This document shows, in pieces, positions 11,220-23,038 of a stretch of DNA of 64,000 nucleotides (its first letter is position 1; each line of letters starts with the position of its first letter). Made by a program: the position numbers and the translations under genes. Source of the DNA: Gnetum montanum (lineage: Eukaryota; Streptophyta; Gnetopsida; Gnetales; Gnetaceae); the NCBI GenBank assembly GCA_015680685.1, contig MNCI01015652.1, forward strand, positions 6,330-70,329. Direction: 5' to 3'. Under the pieces are notes generated by a model that saw nothing but the letters and a program-made list of their open reading frames with translations, was not told the DNA's origin and ran no database searches.

Positions 11220-11322
11220 TGCATATATATATATTTTTATAAGGATGATGTCTTAGATGCAACATTTATTAATATGATATTGTAGCCCTTGTGATATCGT
11301 ATCTATGATATCATTATTGAAA
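11220..11322 (-). promoter_or_regulatory. Internal palindrome/TATA module, element B
   Basis: GATATC-like units at 11272-11322 (TGATATCGTA, ATGATATCAT), then on the minus strand a TATATATATA run (11224-11237). It lies at the position of the module in A (6145-6246) and C (36112-36202), between the 3' noncoding blocks and the third ORF. It is strongly decayed. Confidence 0.45.
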
Positions 11323-11599
11323 TTTTTGCAAATTGTTATAAACAATGGATGGAATGAATATTCTAGAATATGTAAAGATGATCCAAATAGTTCTTGATCA
11401 TGAATGATACTTAGAAATTAATATCAAAGGTATGTTCAAGAAGGATTTGGCAACGTAAGTCAACTAAGCTTTTTAAGAGATGATTTCATCAAAATTGTTT
11501 AACTTATGAGTGAGTATGAATATGTAGATAAATAATGATATTTTCTTAAGTATTTATAAGGTATAAGATGATATTAAATTGGTAATCAAGTATGAAATA

Positions 11600-12540
11600 C
11601 AAGAGTTATACAAGTGGATCCTCCCCAAAGTAGGCTCCTACCCTTAATGCCCTTGTATAATAACACTTACAAGTATCCATGGGCACTCAAGGAATTGAAT
11701 GTAAATCATACCTATAATTCACAATACACACGTTAGTATTTCCCCAATAGGAAAATAACACTATATTATACAAAACCATAAAATTATAATTATATATAAC
11801 ATTGAGGTAAAATGGAAGTAGTAGTGATTACAAGCAATGGAAGGTGAGGTGTCTTACCATAAGCATAAAGAATTCTATGTGTAACACATGGTTAAAACAA
11901 TCATTAGCCTTTCTATCCAAGATTCAAACTAATTCCATATCACTTACCAATGTCATCGTATTGTATCATCCTAAAATTGACAACCATAAGACTATCACAA
12001 TTGTAAGAAATATGATTACTTGAAAATGAAGTACTAGGAAGAAATTTATTAACTACATAGTTTATTTTAAAAGGAGACTTGGCCATTGGACAAAGGGATT
12101 CCTTTAGGTATGGGTAACATGTCATTCTAGTGGAATCTCTAGAAATTTTTATTATGTTATTACTCTGTCAATCTTACCAAAGGACTACCTTCAAGCATGG
12201 GTGACATGGCAAGATGGCATTTATTTTAGAATATGTTTCCATTTTTTATTAGAACTCAAATAGTTAATACAACTTAGCAACATAATAATACTTATAGTAT
12301 TAGCTTTAGAGAATCCACAAATCCCCTTAATGTCACATCCTTTTCATTCCTGCATGGTTCTTCACTTTTCCATCCAAGCATAATGATCATAAGTTTATTT
12401 TAGTTTTATTATAGAAAGAATGTTATTATGTCCATAGTAAGAACCTCTTATTATAAGAAGTAAGTAGATGGATGATGTGGTCTCATTGTATATATAGTTA
12501 GTTCTTTTAATGATTTGATAACATAGGGCAAAGTTCTTAT
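11600..12540 (-). other. Element B 3' noncoding conserved blocks
   Basis: Minus strand carries ACTTTGGGGAGGATCCACTT (11609-11628), ATGATCATTATGCTTGGA (about 12375-12392), AATAAGAGGTTCTTACTATG and AAGGGGATTTGTGGATTCTC. They match element C in the same order at 35800-35820, 35041-35060, 34980-35000 and 35095-35120. No open reading frame of note. Confidence 0.65.
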
Positions 12541-12799
12541 TGTTTTAACTACATCTTGTTTATTCCTTTATACTGTATTAAAAAGATCAATAAAAATATG
12601 TACATGAGAAATAGGGAAAAATAAAAAATGTATAAATAATTTGAAAGATATTAAAAAATGAAAATATGATAAGAAATATGAAATTATAGAAAATATATTA
12701 AAGAATATAGAAAATGGTAAACATTATGAAAAATATGAAAAAATTGTAAACCAAAAAATTATAAAACAAAAAAATTAAATTGCACTTATTAATTCCTTA
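12541..12799 (-). repeat. T-rich tract (sense strand), element B
   Basis: Plus-strand A-rich sequence with repeated AAAATATGA and AAATTATAAAACAAAAAA units; the counterpart of 34672-34835 in C. Here it follows the protease remnant directly, marking the pol-deletion junction. Confidence 0.6.
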
Positions 12800-13745
12800 T
12801 TCAAGATATGGTTACTCACTTGTGACTGAATTCATGGGTGAGTATTTGAAAAATGAATCATACATCCCTAGAATCATACACTCTAGGTTTCTTACTTATC
12901 ATCCTTATTGATTTAGTTTTTTGTTTATTAGCCCATGTGACATTAATGATCAATCAAGTTTTGATCTTTTGGAGATACATATTTTATTGGATATGATGAT
13001 CTTTCCATTTTAGAAGGTTCAAATATGTTTCATTTTTTATTCTTAATTTTACGTTTTGAGTCTTCATGTTTACTACTTATTGTTGGTGTATGGTCATCAC
13101 TTAGGATATCCTTCTATGAGTTCTCTCTTTAGATCATTTTCTTTGGGTAGCAGTTGATAACTGGCTTGGATTTTTCCATGTATGTTTTGGATAATTTTAT
13201 GTTCTTATTTCTTAATCACTAGGTGTTCTTTGAATTAGTCAACATTATTTCTTTTAGCATACATACTTATTTCTCAAATTTGTTATGGACTAGTGTGATG
13301 ATCATGTTGAAATTTTGAACTTTTGGTCCACAACTACATCCTTCTAAATCATAAGTAATGCATGAAATTCTTTGCATCTATATGACTCCATGCTCATATT
13401 CCTTGGAAATTTGCTAGATTAGGCCAACCATTGATAGTGATCACCACATGTTCTATCTATTCCAAAGAAATGGTGACTAATTGGTCTACAAGCTATAGTC
13501 TTACATTGTAATTTTTAATGGTAGTAGGCTCCATGCTTTGTATGTCTCATGAGATATCAAGTTAACTCTAGTACTAAGTCTAGTATAGCTTTGCATAGTG
13601 AATTTTTAGCAATTTGTAAATAAATCATATGATTTCTAGGATCTATTCTTTTCTGAGGAAGGTTTCCTACTTTTATCCAATCTGATATTGTATTAGTTAA
13701 TATGATAGTTGTTAGGTTCTTTTCTGAAACTTCTACAAGCATAAT
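12800..13745 (-). pseudogene. Protease-region remnant, element B
   Basis: Minus 13742-13557 encodes DWIKVGNLPQKRIDPRNHMI and then YLQIAKNSLCKAILDLV. This aligns with element C HWIKVGTISQKIIDSRSPLI and YLQIKG*KPCKALLDF (30990-31130). The ILDL/LLDF position corresponds to the LLDSGA active-site segment of gypsy aspartic proteases, but the catalytic triplet is not intact in either copy. Minus 13470-13440 (GTGATCACTATCAATGG) matches C 31255-31275. Stops are frequent. Confidence 0.6.
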
Positions 13746-14293
13746 ACTTATTTAGAAATTTTTGTGAAAGGATAAGGGGTAGATAAAGTTCCTATCCTTC
13801 AAACATTTTCCAAACTTACCCTAAAGAAAGGATGTTTTCAAGATTTACCTTTAGTATTATTGGTATAATCCTTTCTTTGTATACTAGTTACCTTAGTAGC
13901 ACTTTTCTACTAAGGTTTGTGTTGGTATTTTCTCTTGAATTACTGGTGGTGACATTGGTGATAATGGATTATGAGCTTAATAGAGGGATTCTACTACTAG
14001 TTGAAATACATAAGGTTGTGACTCCATACGTGTGGTTGTAGGCTTGTGATATTTTGTTAGATTTTGTTAGGAAGAAGTCTAAATAGAAGTATTACCAAGA
14101 GATATGAAATGCTATGCATACTATCCATAAGGATTTAGTTTTTGATATGGATATTATTACCTTGGTGATGGCATCCCCCATGATTATGATCATTGCCACT
14201 TCTACTAGTATTATTCATGTGGTTGATGATAAGCCTTGCTTGAATTGTAAGGTTTTGATAGGGTTGTCTATAATTACTTTGTACATAAAATAA

Positions 14294-16222
14294 TCATCTT
14301 GGCATTTTATTTTGAAGAAACTTTATATTTAGTACATATGTCCTAGACTCTTGCAAGTGTGCCATGATAGGATAATATTCCTTAAAATGTTCATATTGGC
14401 ACACTTTGCAACCAACATCATCTTCAGAGCTTGAGTCCACAATTTTCTCAATGGTAGCAACTTTTCCTTTATTTTTATAACTCTCACATCCATTTTCCTT
14501 TTTCTTCTTCATGTCTTGACTTTTTTTGAAGGCTTGTTTAGTCTTCTCTTTTATTATCCTTAGTGTTATGATACATTTTGTTCACAAAGTCTCATATTTT
14601 CTCTACCTTTGTTGCAATATTTTTAATTTATTTCTAAATGGATAGTCTTTTTTTCTGGGATTACATCTTCTAAAGTTTATTTTTATTATGTTTCACATAT
14701 TCATACAACTGATTCTCTTTTCTATAGCTTCCCCTCTTCTTTCATGACCAAGTTTAATAGCCTTTGCATTCAATGAACTATTATCTCTAATAGGCTACCT
14801 TGGGAATATACTATAAGGATCTTCCTTTTTTTTTATTAGCCCATTGAGAATGTGTCATACTTATCCTCTTTGAAAAAGTTCATAACATGAGCATCTATGT
14901 AATAGTAAATAGTTTTTTCCCACTGTTGCATCAAGGGATTCATGTATCCCTTATTTCTATACCTAGATTTTTTTCTTAAGTTTAACACTTTGGAATAATT
15001 TTGATATTTATCATTAAAGAGCTCTAACATGGTACTCCATCTTTGGATTAATTCTAGTTCTAAAAATTTGTACCAACTCTCTACTGTCTTTATGAGTGTT
15101 TTGAGAAATAACTTTAATTTCTATCAATCATTCTATATATTTTGTAGGGCACAAACATCATGGAAGGGTTGGAGATGATGTTGTGAATATTCATTATATC
15201 TACCTTCAAACTTTAAATATTATTCATGTCAAGTTACTTAATCCAACTATACCTTAAATGCTTACTAGGAATGCACACTACTTTCTTAATATTAATCATA
15301 CTATGAGTGGCTAATAAGGATTTTTCAGTCTTTGGATTTGTAGAATTTGTTATAGTAGTGATCCCTTTGATGCTAATGATGCTCTCTTCTTTCATGCCGA
15401 ATTTCTCTTCTTTTACCTTCTTCATTTTGTTTCACACTCTTAGGATGACTTCTTATTCTATCAACATGCTTCTCATGATTCCTTCTCTTTTCCCTATCAT
15501 GGTCCCTTGCTCTTCATTCATTCATGTCAAAATTTGTTAAGGAGTATAATGAATAGGATGGGGAAGCTAGAAAATAGTGTTAGTAGGTTCTTCTTCTATG
15601 ACCTCTTGATTCATCTCTCTAAATCTATAGAAGATCTTAGGCCTTGAATTCATCCTAAGTCTATATTTCTTCTCATCTCTTTCAAAGGTTTCTACAATAG
15701 TTGAATGTAGCTTCATTTTTTCAAGATCCTCAATGCATATTACTAGTGTCTAGGACTATATCTATGAGTTTGATAACACTCTTCAACTTTTAATGAAGCA
15801 TATTCTTTTGCTTCAAGGACAATTATCTATGGTGATCTCTTCCCTTTCTTTTTCTCATATCTTGCATCCATAATAGCATCCCTTCTTGCTTAAGTCTCTA
15901 TTGACTGATATGGCTTGATCATGTTTTTGGTAACTTGATACCCTTCTTGTACATGACCAAGATTTGATCTCATGAGGGTTTCTTGAAGCATTGATGATGG
16001 TGACCATTTATGTGAAAAGATTATATTGCACTGTAAATATTTCCATCTAATTTATTCATCCTAGTGGAAAATGAATGTAAAATCAGGATAATAAAAATCA
16101 ATATAAGTATATGAGATTATTTTTTGTATAGGTGCACTCTAATCTTCTTCATTATAATCTCTATCATTACTTTCATTAAGATCAATAGCATATGGAGATT
16201 TCACTTTAGTTGTAAAAGCCAT
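14294..16222 (-). pseudogene. gag: Gag of element B, decayed
   Basis: Start taken at ATG 16222, 126 bases inside the primer site, as in element C. An N-terminal domain (YTYIDFYYPDFTFIFH, GHVQEGYQVTKNMIKPYQS; about 15880-16150) aligns with C gag but is absent from A. An Arg/Glu/His-rich charged segment follows (15300-15450), then the gag core (about 15190-14840: WSTMLELFNDKYQNYSKVLN, LRKKSRYRNKG). A knuckle remnant CKVCQYEHFKEYYPIMAHLQ (14350-14410) has lost its last cysteine. Many in-frame stops; not translatable. Confidence 0.7.
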
Positions 16223-16347
16223 TTTAATTTTTTTGATGTTTAAGTGTGTGTACATTTTAAGAAATTATTCTAAGTATGAAAGATATATTTTATGATACTT
16301 GTTACAACATACTATGTAAAATCAACTAATTAGCAAATATTTATACA

Positions 16348-16366
16348 TCTCTGGTAATGATACTAA
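16348..16366 (-). promoter_or_regulatory. Degenerate tRNA-Asp primer site, element B
   Basis: Adjacent to the 5' LTR. Aligned with the site in element A it differs at seven positions, and every difference is C-to-T or G-to-A. Confidence 0.6.
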
Positions 16367-17152
16367 TGCTAAGTGGTAGGGTATTCTAACACTCAATCAT
16401 ACAAGTCATAAGTGTTCACATGTGATCAAATCATGATCCATTGATGGACAATGTAAGTATACTAGTGAGTTGATAGCAAGTTCATGATCATTGTCTTCCT
16501 ACTTATAGTTAGCAAGGTGTAAAACATATTATTTAACTCTTACTGACTTATATGATAAATTGATATTGTTAAATCTTAATAGTACTAAGTGAAAACATGA
16601 TGAAGATAAATGTAAATTCTATTTCTAAGTACAATGAAAATATAAAGCTATTCTATCCTAAGATGATAAGTATCTATTCTTGCTTTTTTATACATGTCCT
16701 AGGCTAATGTAACTATCACTGGGATTACCAAGTAACTTCACTACTGAGAGAATCAATTAAAGTCATTGCTAGGTTACCGAACAATTATACTTTATGCTCG
16801 AACTAGTCATACTTATTCCACCTTAATCTATTCTAAGTTATATGCTACAATGATGAAGAACAATCTTAATCTTTATTATCATTCATGAGATATGTCTAGG
16901 AATAATCCACTCAAATAAAGATTTTGTACAACTGTAATTCACCATACTACAGGCATTCACACTAACTAACTTCAAGAAAATAAACTACAAGAATTTCACT
17001 AAGTGTTGGACCTAAACTTCATTTTGATGCAATGGTGTATTCATATTTATAGGCATGACAATGGTCACCTACATTGTATCTACAATGACATATGTTAGCC
17101 TATGATATCACATCTGTGATATCATAGTCCTTATGATAAAAGTGTTTCATCA
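16367..17152 (-). repeat. Element B 5' LTR (about 786 bp)
   Basis: Minus strand begins TGATGAAACAC and ends with the family terminus in decayed form (CTTAGCA). Retained landmarks are TGATATCACAGATGTGATATC (17097-17117), CCTATAAATATG (about 17046-17057), AATAAAGATTAAGATTG (about 16864-16880) and the terminal CTCAATCATAC block. CpG is almost gone. The matching 3' LTR is not in the window. Confidence 0.8.
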
Positions 17153-18638
17153 TCCATCCTACATGAGAGTGTAATTCCATGGCTCATTGATCTTTTTTTT
17201 TATGCCTCCAAAATGTTAAAGGTAAGCCTTGATAGACACCTCTAACATTGGCACTTTGGAAACATATGACGTGAGTATTAGAGATGCTTTTCATTTAGTT
17301 TGAGACTAATAATAAGTCCATGCACATGATAGTTTAATATTTGGTTTGGATACATTTTGGCTTTGGAATTTGGAAAAGTACACATGATAACTTTGATACA
17401 TATTTGATACTAAGTGTGGTCTGTGCTACTCTCCTTATTTGTAGGTTTAGTGAAGTATTAATTCATTTAAGTTACTAATGTTTGATTTGAATTGATATGA
17501 TTGTATGATATTGGTTGTTGGTTGTGCCTTTGCTAACATTCTTGAGTTGATAATTGATTTGTATTAGTAATGTTTAGTTTGGATTGATATGGCTAGATGA
17601 TCTTGATTGCTAGTTATGTCCTTTACTAACATGTTTGAGTTGACAATTTGTTTTAGTTGGTAATATTTAGTTTCAATTAATATGGCTATTTGATCTTGAT
17701 TTTTTGTTGTGTACCTTTGCTAATATATTTTTCAAGACAACCATGCTCCACCTAGCTTCTATGACATATGTCCATTTTTCAGATGAAGATGTTGCCAAGG
17801 CTTCTCAATAGTTTTATACTGATATTTTCTTTTTATTATAGGTTGATTAGATAGTGAATGTTAGAGATCTTCGATGGTTTATTGAATTATTTCTAGAGTG
17901 ATTGATGATGTCATATTTTCAAATTTAAGCTTTGACTATTTATGTATTAGATATTTTAGCATTGTGTTAGACATTATTTCTTTTTTTTTTCAACTTTAGG
18001 ATTTATGGATTATTATATAGTCTAGAACTTTGATATTATGCTTATTATATATTTATGAAAGTATTAAGTATTGTAGTTTATTTATTTCCCTTATTCCTTA
18101 TATAATATTTAATAAACAATTTACATTATTCTATATCTAGTTAGATTTACTTTTCAACATATATGTTTGACATAATTTTTATATTTACCTATTCTTTCTC
18201 TTCCACTGCTTAGTTTTATCTCTTTTCTTGGGTCATGGCTTCATGCTAAGTTGCTTTTACTTTCTTTCATTATGTAGTTTTTTCGTTGTCTTGCTTCTTG
18301 CTATGGATAATCATTTATTAGGTATTTTACCTAACATAATGCTCTACAACCTATGGTTTAGAAGGGAGCATGTTATAATCTTCCAACTGAGAGGTAAGTA
18401 TCATGACCACTTACCTATGCCTCTCCTTATTCCTATGGTAGTTTTAATATTTGCCCATAACTTTATCCTTGTATAAAGAGACTTCATATGAAGTAATTTA
18501 AACATCTTGCAATCTTGTATGACATGGTATTTTCCATGTTAGCCTTAAAAATGCTATTTATCCCTATTAGTAATACTTGGATTTAGTTAAATCTTCTCTT
18601 TTCAATTCTCAACATCCTATCTAATGATATACATTCCA
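17153..18638. other. Unassigned AT-rich sequence
   Basis: No gene recognised. Short repeats of TTGATATGGCTA/TTAGTTTG type occur around 17480-17700 (GAATTGATATGATTG, GGATTGATATGGCTAG, AATTAATATGGCTAT, spaced about 90 bases). An 82-codon open frame at 18228-18476 shows no family features. A short segment at 18565-18590 resembles the sequence right after the gap at 25652. Confidence 0.4.
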
Positions 18639-19729
18639 TGTGGATTGAGAACATAGAAAGGGGGTTGAATAATATCCCTAATTAAGATTGCACTAGCCAC
18701 ACAAACATACCAAATTTTATGTGGTTTCCTAATTTGGATACATCCACACTCGAAGGGTAGAATTTGTGCACACCTCTAGACTTTGCTTCTTTAAAAATTC
18801 TAGTTTAAAGACCACCATATCCTATACATTCTCTAAGCTCTTCATCGAAGTGTTTCATCACTACAAAACCACTCAACCCTGCAAGGTTCCAACAAGCTCA
18901 TAATGTGGTTTGAAGGATCCCATAACCTTTACAAAATTCAGCTCCACTTTGAAGTGTTTTGACATTGCAAGATCACTCAACCACACAAGTCCTAAAAAAA
19001 TCAATGCAGATATCTTTTCACAAGAAGCACGTCAACCTAGTAGGACTATAAGAAAGAAAGAAAGACATAAAGGAAAAATGTAACTAAATTTACAAGTCCT
19101 TATAGTTGAAGCTCAATACAACATACAACCAAGTAAATGATATTAAAATGAAGAGAAAGAATACAATTACATCGAATAAACAATTAGAAGCTTGAATGTG
19201 AATAGTGCTTGCATAATTCTCAAGATTTTGGTATCTTCTTATAGCCTTAGAGTTTCTGAAAATACCTTGAAATTTCTGCAATGGTTATTAAATGGCTAGT
19301 GTAGATGTCTTCTTCAAAGTTGGGACATCTACCTCAGATTGGCCTTGATTTAGGGGAGACGTCTCACTAGAAAATGGAATGTCTTTTGTGGATATTTATA
19401 GGGAGACGTCTACTCTGACACAAAGATGTCTACTATTTTTAGGAGATGTCTCCTTTACTTTTGTACTATATCTTTTAAGGCTTTCTTCTATGACTTTGCC
19501 TTTTCTTCATTCCTTGGAACAACTTTACTTGATTTGTAACCTTCATTTTCATCCATGCTCTCATCTTGCTCTTATAGTCTTCATTTTGACATCTCATTGT
19601 AGATCATGTTTCCTTGAGTTCTCAAGTCTTGTTGTGAAGTTCTTTTCCATGTCCTACAAACATATTATCCATGAAAACATTATATGTTCTCAATTTTCCT
19701 TAAGGTTTTGACATACCAAAAGGTCAACA
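18639..19729 (-). repeat. Element E 3' LTR (1091 bp)
   Basis: Minus strand starts TGTTGACCTTTTGG after the polypurine tract and ends CAATCCACA. Positions 18639-19150 are clearly similar to 24414-24940, with shared blocks CACCAAATTTTATGTGGTT-like, ACCACTCAACC and AAGCACATCAACC. A TATA box on the minus strand (CCTATAAATATC, 19391-19402) is surrounded by AGACGTCT palindromes. Confidence 0.8.
19300..19456 (-). promoter_or_regulatory. AGACGTCT palindrome cluster around TATA, element E LTR
   Basis: Perfect palindromes GAGACGTCTC (19356-19365) and AGACGTCT (19404-19411), near-palindromes AGGAGATGTCTCCT (about 19440-19453) and several AGATGTCT/AGACATCT decayed forms, with the TATA box between them. 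Palindrome clusters upstream of TATA are described for maize Sirevirus LTRs; the sequence here is different. Confidence 0.65.
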
Positions 19730-19821
19730 ATCTCCCCCTTTTTGTTTCTTTCCAAAACTTGAGAAAATGGGTGAGCATAATACCATAACATTATATGATA
19801 AATAATAAAATCACAAACATT

Positions 19822-19840
19822 TGTGTGTGTGTGTGTGTGT
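19822..19840. repeat. (TG)n microsatellite
   Basis: About nine uninterrupted TG dinucleotides in the interior of element E next to its polypurine tract. Confidence 0.95.
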
Positions 19841-21243
19841 AGCAAAATATAATTTGTCTTCATTAATGCACATAAAATTTTCACCAAAGATATATCATAA
19901 AAAGAGCAACATTATATAGTATGCATGATCAATATCACAAAAACTCTCCCCTGTTTTGAACAGCACCCAAAAATAGGGGATCATGAAAAGTACTTATCCA
20001 AACACCCTTGAAAAAGTTCCATAAGATAACCTTTCATAACATCATATGACAATCCCATAGAGATCTAAGGATGAAAATTAGTTAAAAATTAAACATCTCT
20101 TAGCATTGATTTCATAGGATTGATGATGACAAATCAATTTCCATTAAGAGCTATCCCTTATCTATTTACAAAGTTAAAATTAACAAGCCACAACTAATCT
20201 AAACATAACTAAGCCAAAGCCCAAATTTTAAATTTTGATCCTTGAAGATCAAGTAACGTATCTCTAAACCAATAATCCATCAGTAACAAATAACTAATAT
20301 CTCATAGTTCTATAATCATCTAATATTTTCTCCCTTTTGAAATATCAATGAAAACAAGATAAGGCATAGTAGTTATATGACAAGGAAAGTAAATACATGC
20401 ACATTCAACTTTTAAAACCTAGATCAAATATACACAAGAAAGGTCAAATCAACACAACTTATCATGCTAAATATCTCAAAAGATCAAAAACAATGAAACA
20501 TATCCTTAACAAGATGTCCATAAATAAATTTGTATATAGCCATGTCAATTTTAAATACCAACACTAAGAAATAGATCACAAGATAAAATATCCAAAAGAT
20601 ATCTTGACCAAGATTAACTAATACTTTTACCTTGGATACTTTACCATACTCTAAAATGAATAGTCATCTTCTTGCTTATTTTCAACTAAGGGTGTTGGAG
20701 TACGAAGTCTTGATACTTGAGTTTCTTTTAGTAAAAGTCTCAAAAAACACCACCTATACTAGTGGCCTAAAAGATGATAATTGTTGATGAGATACATGCT
20801 CCCCTTACATATGTGCAAATATCCTTCTTATTTTAGTGTTTTCATTATAGGGAGAGTGGCATTCTTCCCTTGGGATTTTTAGTATTAGCTTTTTCTTTTC
20901 AAAGATATAATCTTAATTATTCTTTTATCATCAAAGTACTAGACCTACATTACAACACTAAGATCCAGTGTGGAGACTAAGGTCTACTCTTAGTTATGTC
21001 TTTTAAAACATTTCTCTTGGATACTTAGTAAGGAATCCCCTTTTTTAAAAAAATAAAAAAGAAATAACTATGTGATTAGACATTTAGGATCCAAAACTCA
21101 TAGTAGTAACTACAGTCTTCAACTCTTATATTAGTTGAACATTCATACATGGGTTAATTTTCCTTCATAGAGATGCATCTTTGAATCTCATCAACTTATG
21201 CAATAAATGTCCACTAAAATTCATACAAGACATATTGAAGAAA

Positions 21244-21400
21244 CAATAGACATCTTGCCCAAGTACAAAGATGTCAGAGTATACATCTTGCAATAGATTT
21301 CTACCTCCTAAGATAGATGTCTACTATTAAAATAAGATGTCTTAAATCTAGTTGAAACATCTACCTATTAGAGTAGATGTCTATCCTACCGGGCCAAAAA
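21244..21400. promoter_or_regulatory. Internal AGATGTCT cluster, element E
   Basis: At least seven copies or decayed copies of AGA(C/T)(G/A)TCT in about 155 bases (for example at about 21248, 21270, 21284, 21319, 21343, 21368, 21378). These are the words that cluster in the LTR. They occur here about 1.5 kb inside the element. Confidence 0.5.
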
Positions 21401-23038
21401 TAAAGATGCTTGTTTTAAGGTCAAGAACCTTTGAACACCTCTAAAAAAGTCCCCATATCCTCCTAAACCTCCTAGACTTGTCAAAATAAGTCTAAAACAC
21501 CCCGAAACATGGAAAAACACCTTGAAATCATCATTAAAAAATCAACACAAGAAAAAATATATAAACATCACACTTTTATTAATAACTAGACAAGGGCTAG
21601 GTGATTCCTCCATAAATTTAAAGTGCCATATCAAGATCAACTTTAGAGGCTTTTAAAATAAAGGCCTCCCATTAGTAGTACCTTATGATGAAGATAGTAA
21701 ATAATTCATATGCTCAAGGAATTCCTTTTGAAATTTTTCTTTTCTCAAAAGATAAATGAATTATATTAAAGTAATAAATTCAAGTGCTTCAATTACCATA
21801 CATAAAAAATATTTTTTAAAAAATTGGATTTCATGATTTCACAAGAAAGAAACAATGCCATATCATAGCATAATTAAGAGTATAGAACATAAGACATATA
21901 TGCTTAAATAGCAATGAACGTTCAACAAAGAGCTTGTGATCGATGTATTACAATCATAGGCTTTAATCCGCTTGAAACCAATACATTCTAGTTAAGAATC
22001 CAAAACATGATTTATCAATAAAAACTTTAAAAATAGTACAAATAGGTTATTATAGCATATTATAGTTCAACAATCTGCAAGATCAAGTGGAAGTTTCTTT
22101 GGATTTTCAAAGATTTCCAATAGCTTCCATTCAACCATAAAATAAACTAATTTAGTCTAATCTCACCAAGTCAAGTAATAATAATTATAACTCTACTTAT
22201 TGTTAGTTACCTTGCTTGCTGATGGAGATCAAAATATCTAAGGAGATTGGAACTAAGGTTCTTCTTTCAAACTTACTCCTTTCACATCAGTTTCATTTAT
22301 TTCTAATGTTTTGCTTTCTTTTAAAAAATTGTTGAGAGTTCTTTCACTTCCTTCTTTTCACTTGATTCTCCATACCTTTTTTCTTCTATTTACCCTTTTG
22401 ATTTTTCCTCCATTCCTTTTCTTCCCTGCAAGATTTCCTTTCTAAGTACATTTGGATAAGACCAAGGATTCTTATGATATGTGTAGGTGTTCATGTGATA
22501 ATATTTTAAACTGAAATCTTCTTGCTTATGCCTAAATCTATTACAATAAGAACATCTAACCTTTCTATCATGGTTAAAATGATCAAACCTTGGAACTACT
22601 CTTGGTTGGAATGTAGTGCCTATTGACACTTTAGTCTTCGAATAAGCCTTTTGTTGGGATGAAGTTTCTGTAGATGCTTCTTCTTGTGCATAACACCCTG
22701 ATACACTTTTATCATGTGGACTTCTTCCTTGCCCAAGAGCTATCCAAAGGAATTCTTTTTCTTTTACTAGCCTCTCATTTAAAAGTTTAGCATCTAAAGT
22801 TCTTCGTTAATCTTCTCATAAGACAAGGTTAATTTTTTATTCTTAGCCCTTAGGTATGATTTTTCTTTTATGAGCTCCAAATTTTTCATATTTAATAAAG
22901 ATAGATCTTAATCCTTGTTCTTTAATTCCTTCTTTAATTTTATACAAACACGTTGAAGAGATAAAATTTCACTGCATAAATGGTCATACCTTTCTTCATC
23001 GATCTCCATTTGATCATCATAAAATATGCCAGCATCAT

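Larger units (their letters stand above)
690..17152 (-). mobile_element. Element B: old Ty3/gypsy element, pol-less, interrupted by element A
   Basis: Minus-strand LTR retrotransposon. In element order it has a 5' LTR (16367-17152), degenerate tRNA-Asp primer site (16348-16366), gag (about 14294-16222), protease remnant (12800-13745), A-rich tract (12590-12790; T-rich in the sense strand), conserved 3' noncoding blocks (11600-12540), an internal promoter-like module (11220-11322) and a coiled-coil third ORF (10569-10680, continued at 880-4054). Element A (4060-10563) sits inside the third-ORF region. No RT, RNase H or integrase lies between the protease and the T-rich tract, only about 1 kb compared with about 3.5 kb in element C. 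The 3' LTR is not seen. CpG is nearly absent and stops are frequent, so this is the oldest gypsy copy here. The left limit is the end of detectable similarity to C. Confidence 0.75.
19745..22389 (-). other. Element E interior without recognised coding sequence
   Basis: AT-rich. Minus 20830-20815 holds an AAGGGGAGCATGT stretch resembling the extra polypurine tracts typical of Sireviruses. 21244-21400 carries another cluster of AGATGTCT-type palindromes. No RT, integrase or RNase H motif seen in any frame. Confidence 0.5.
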
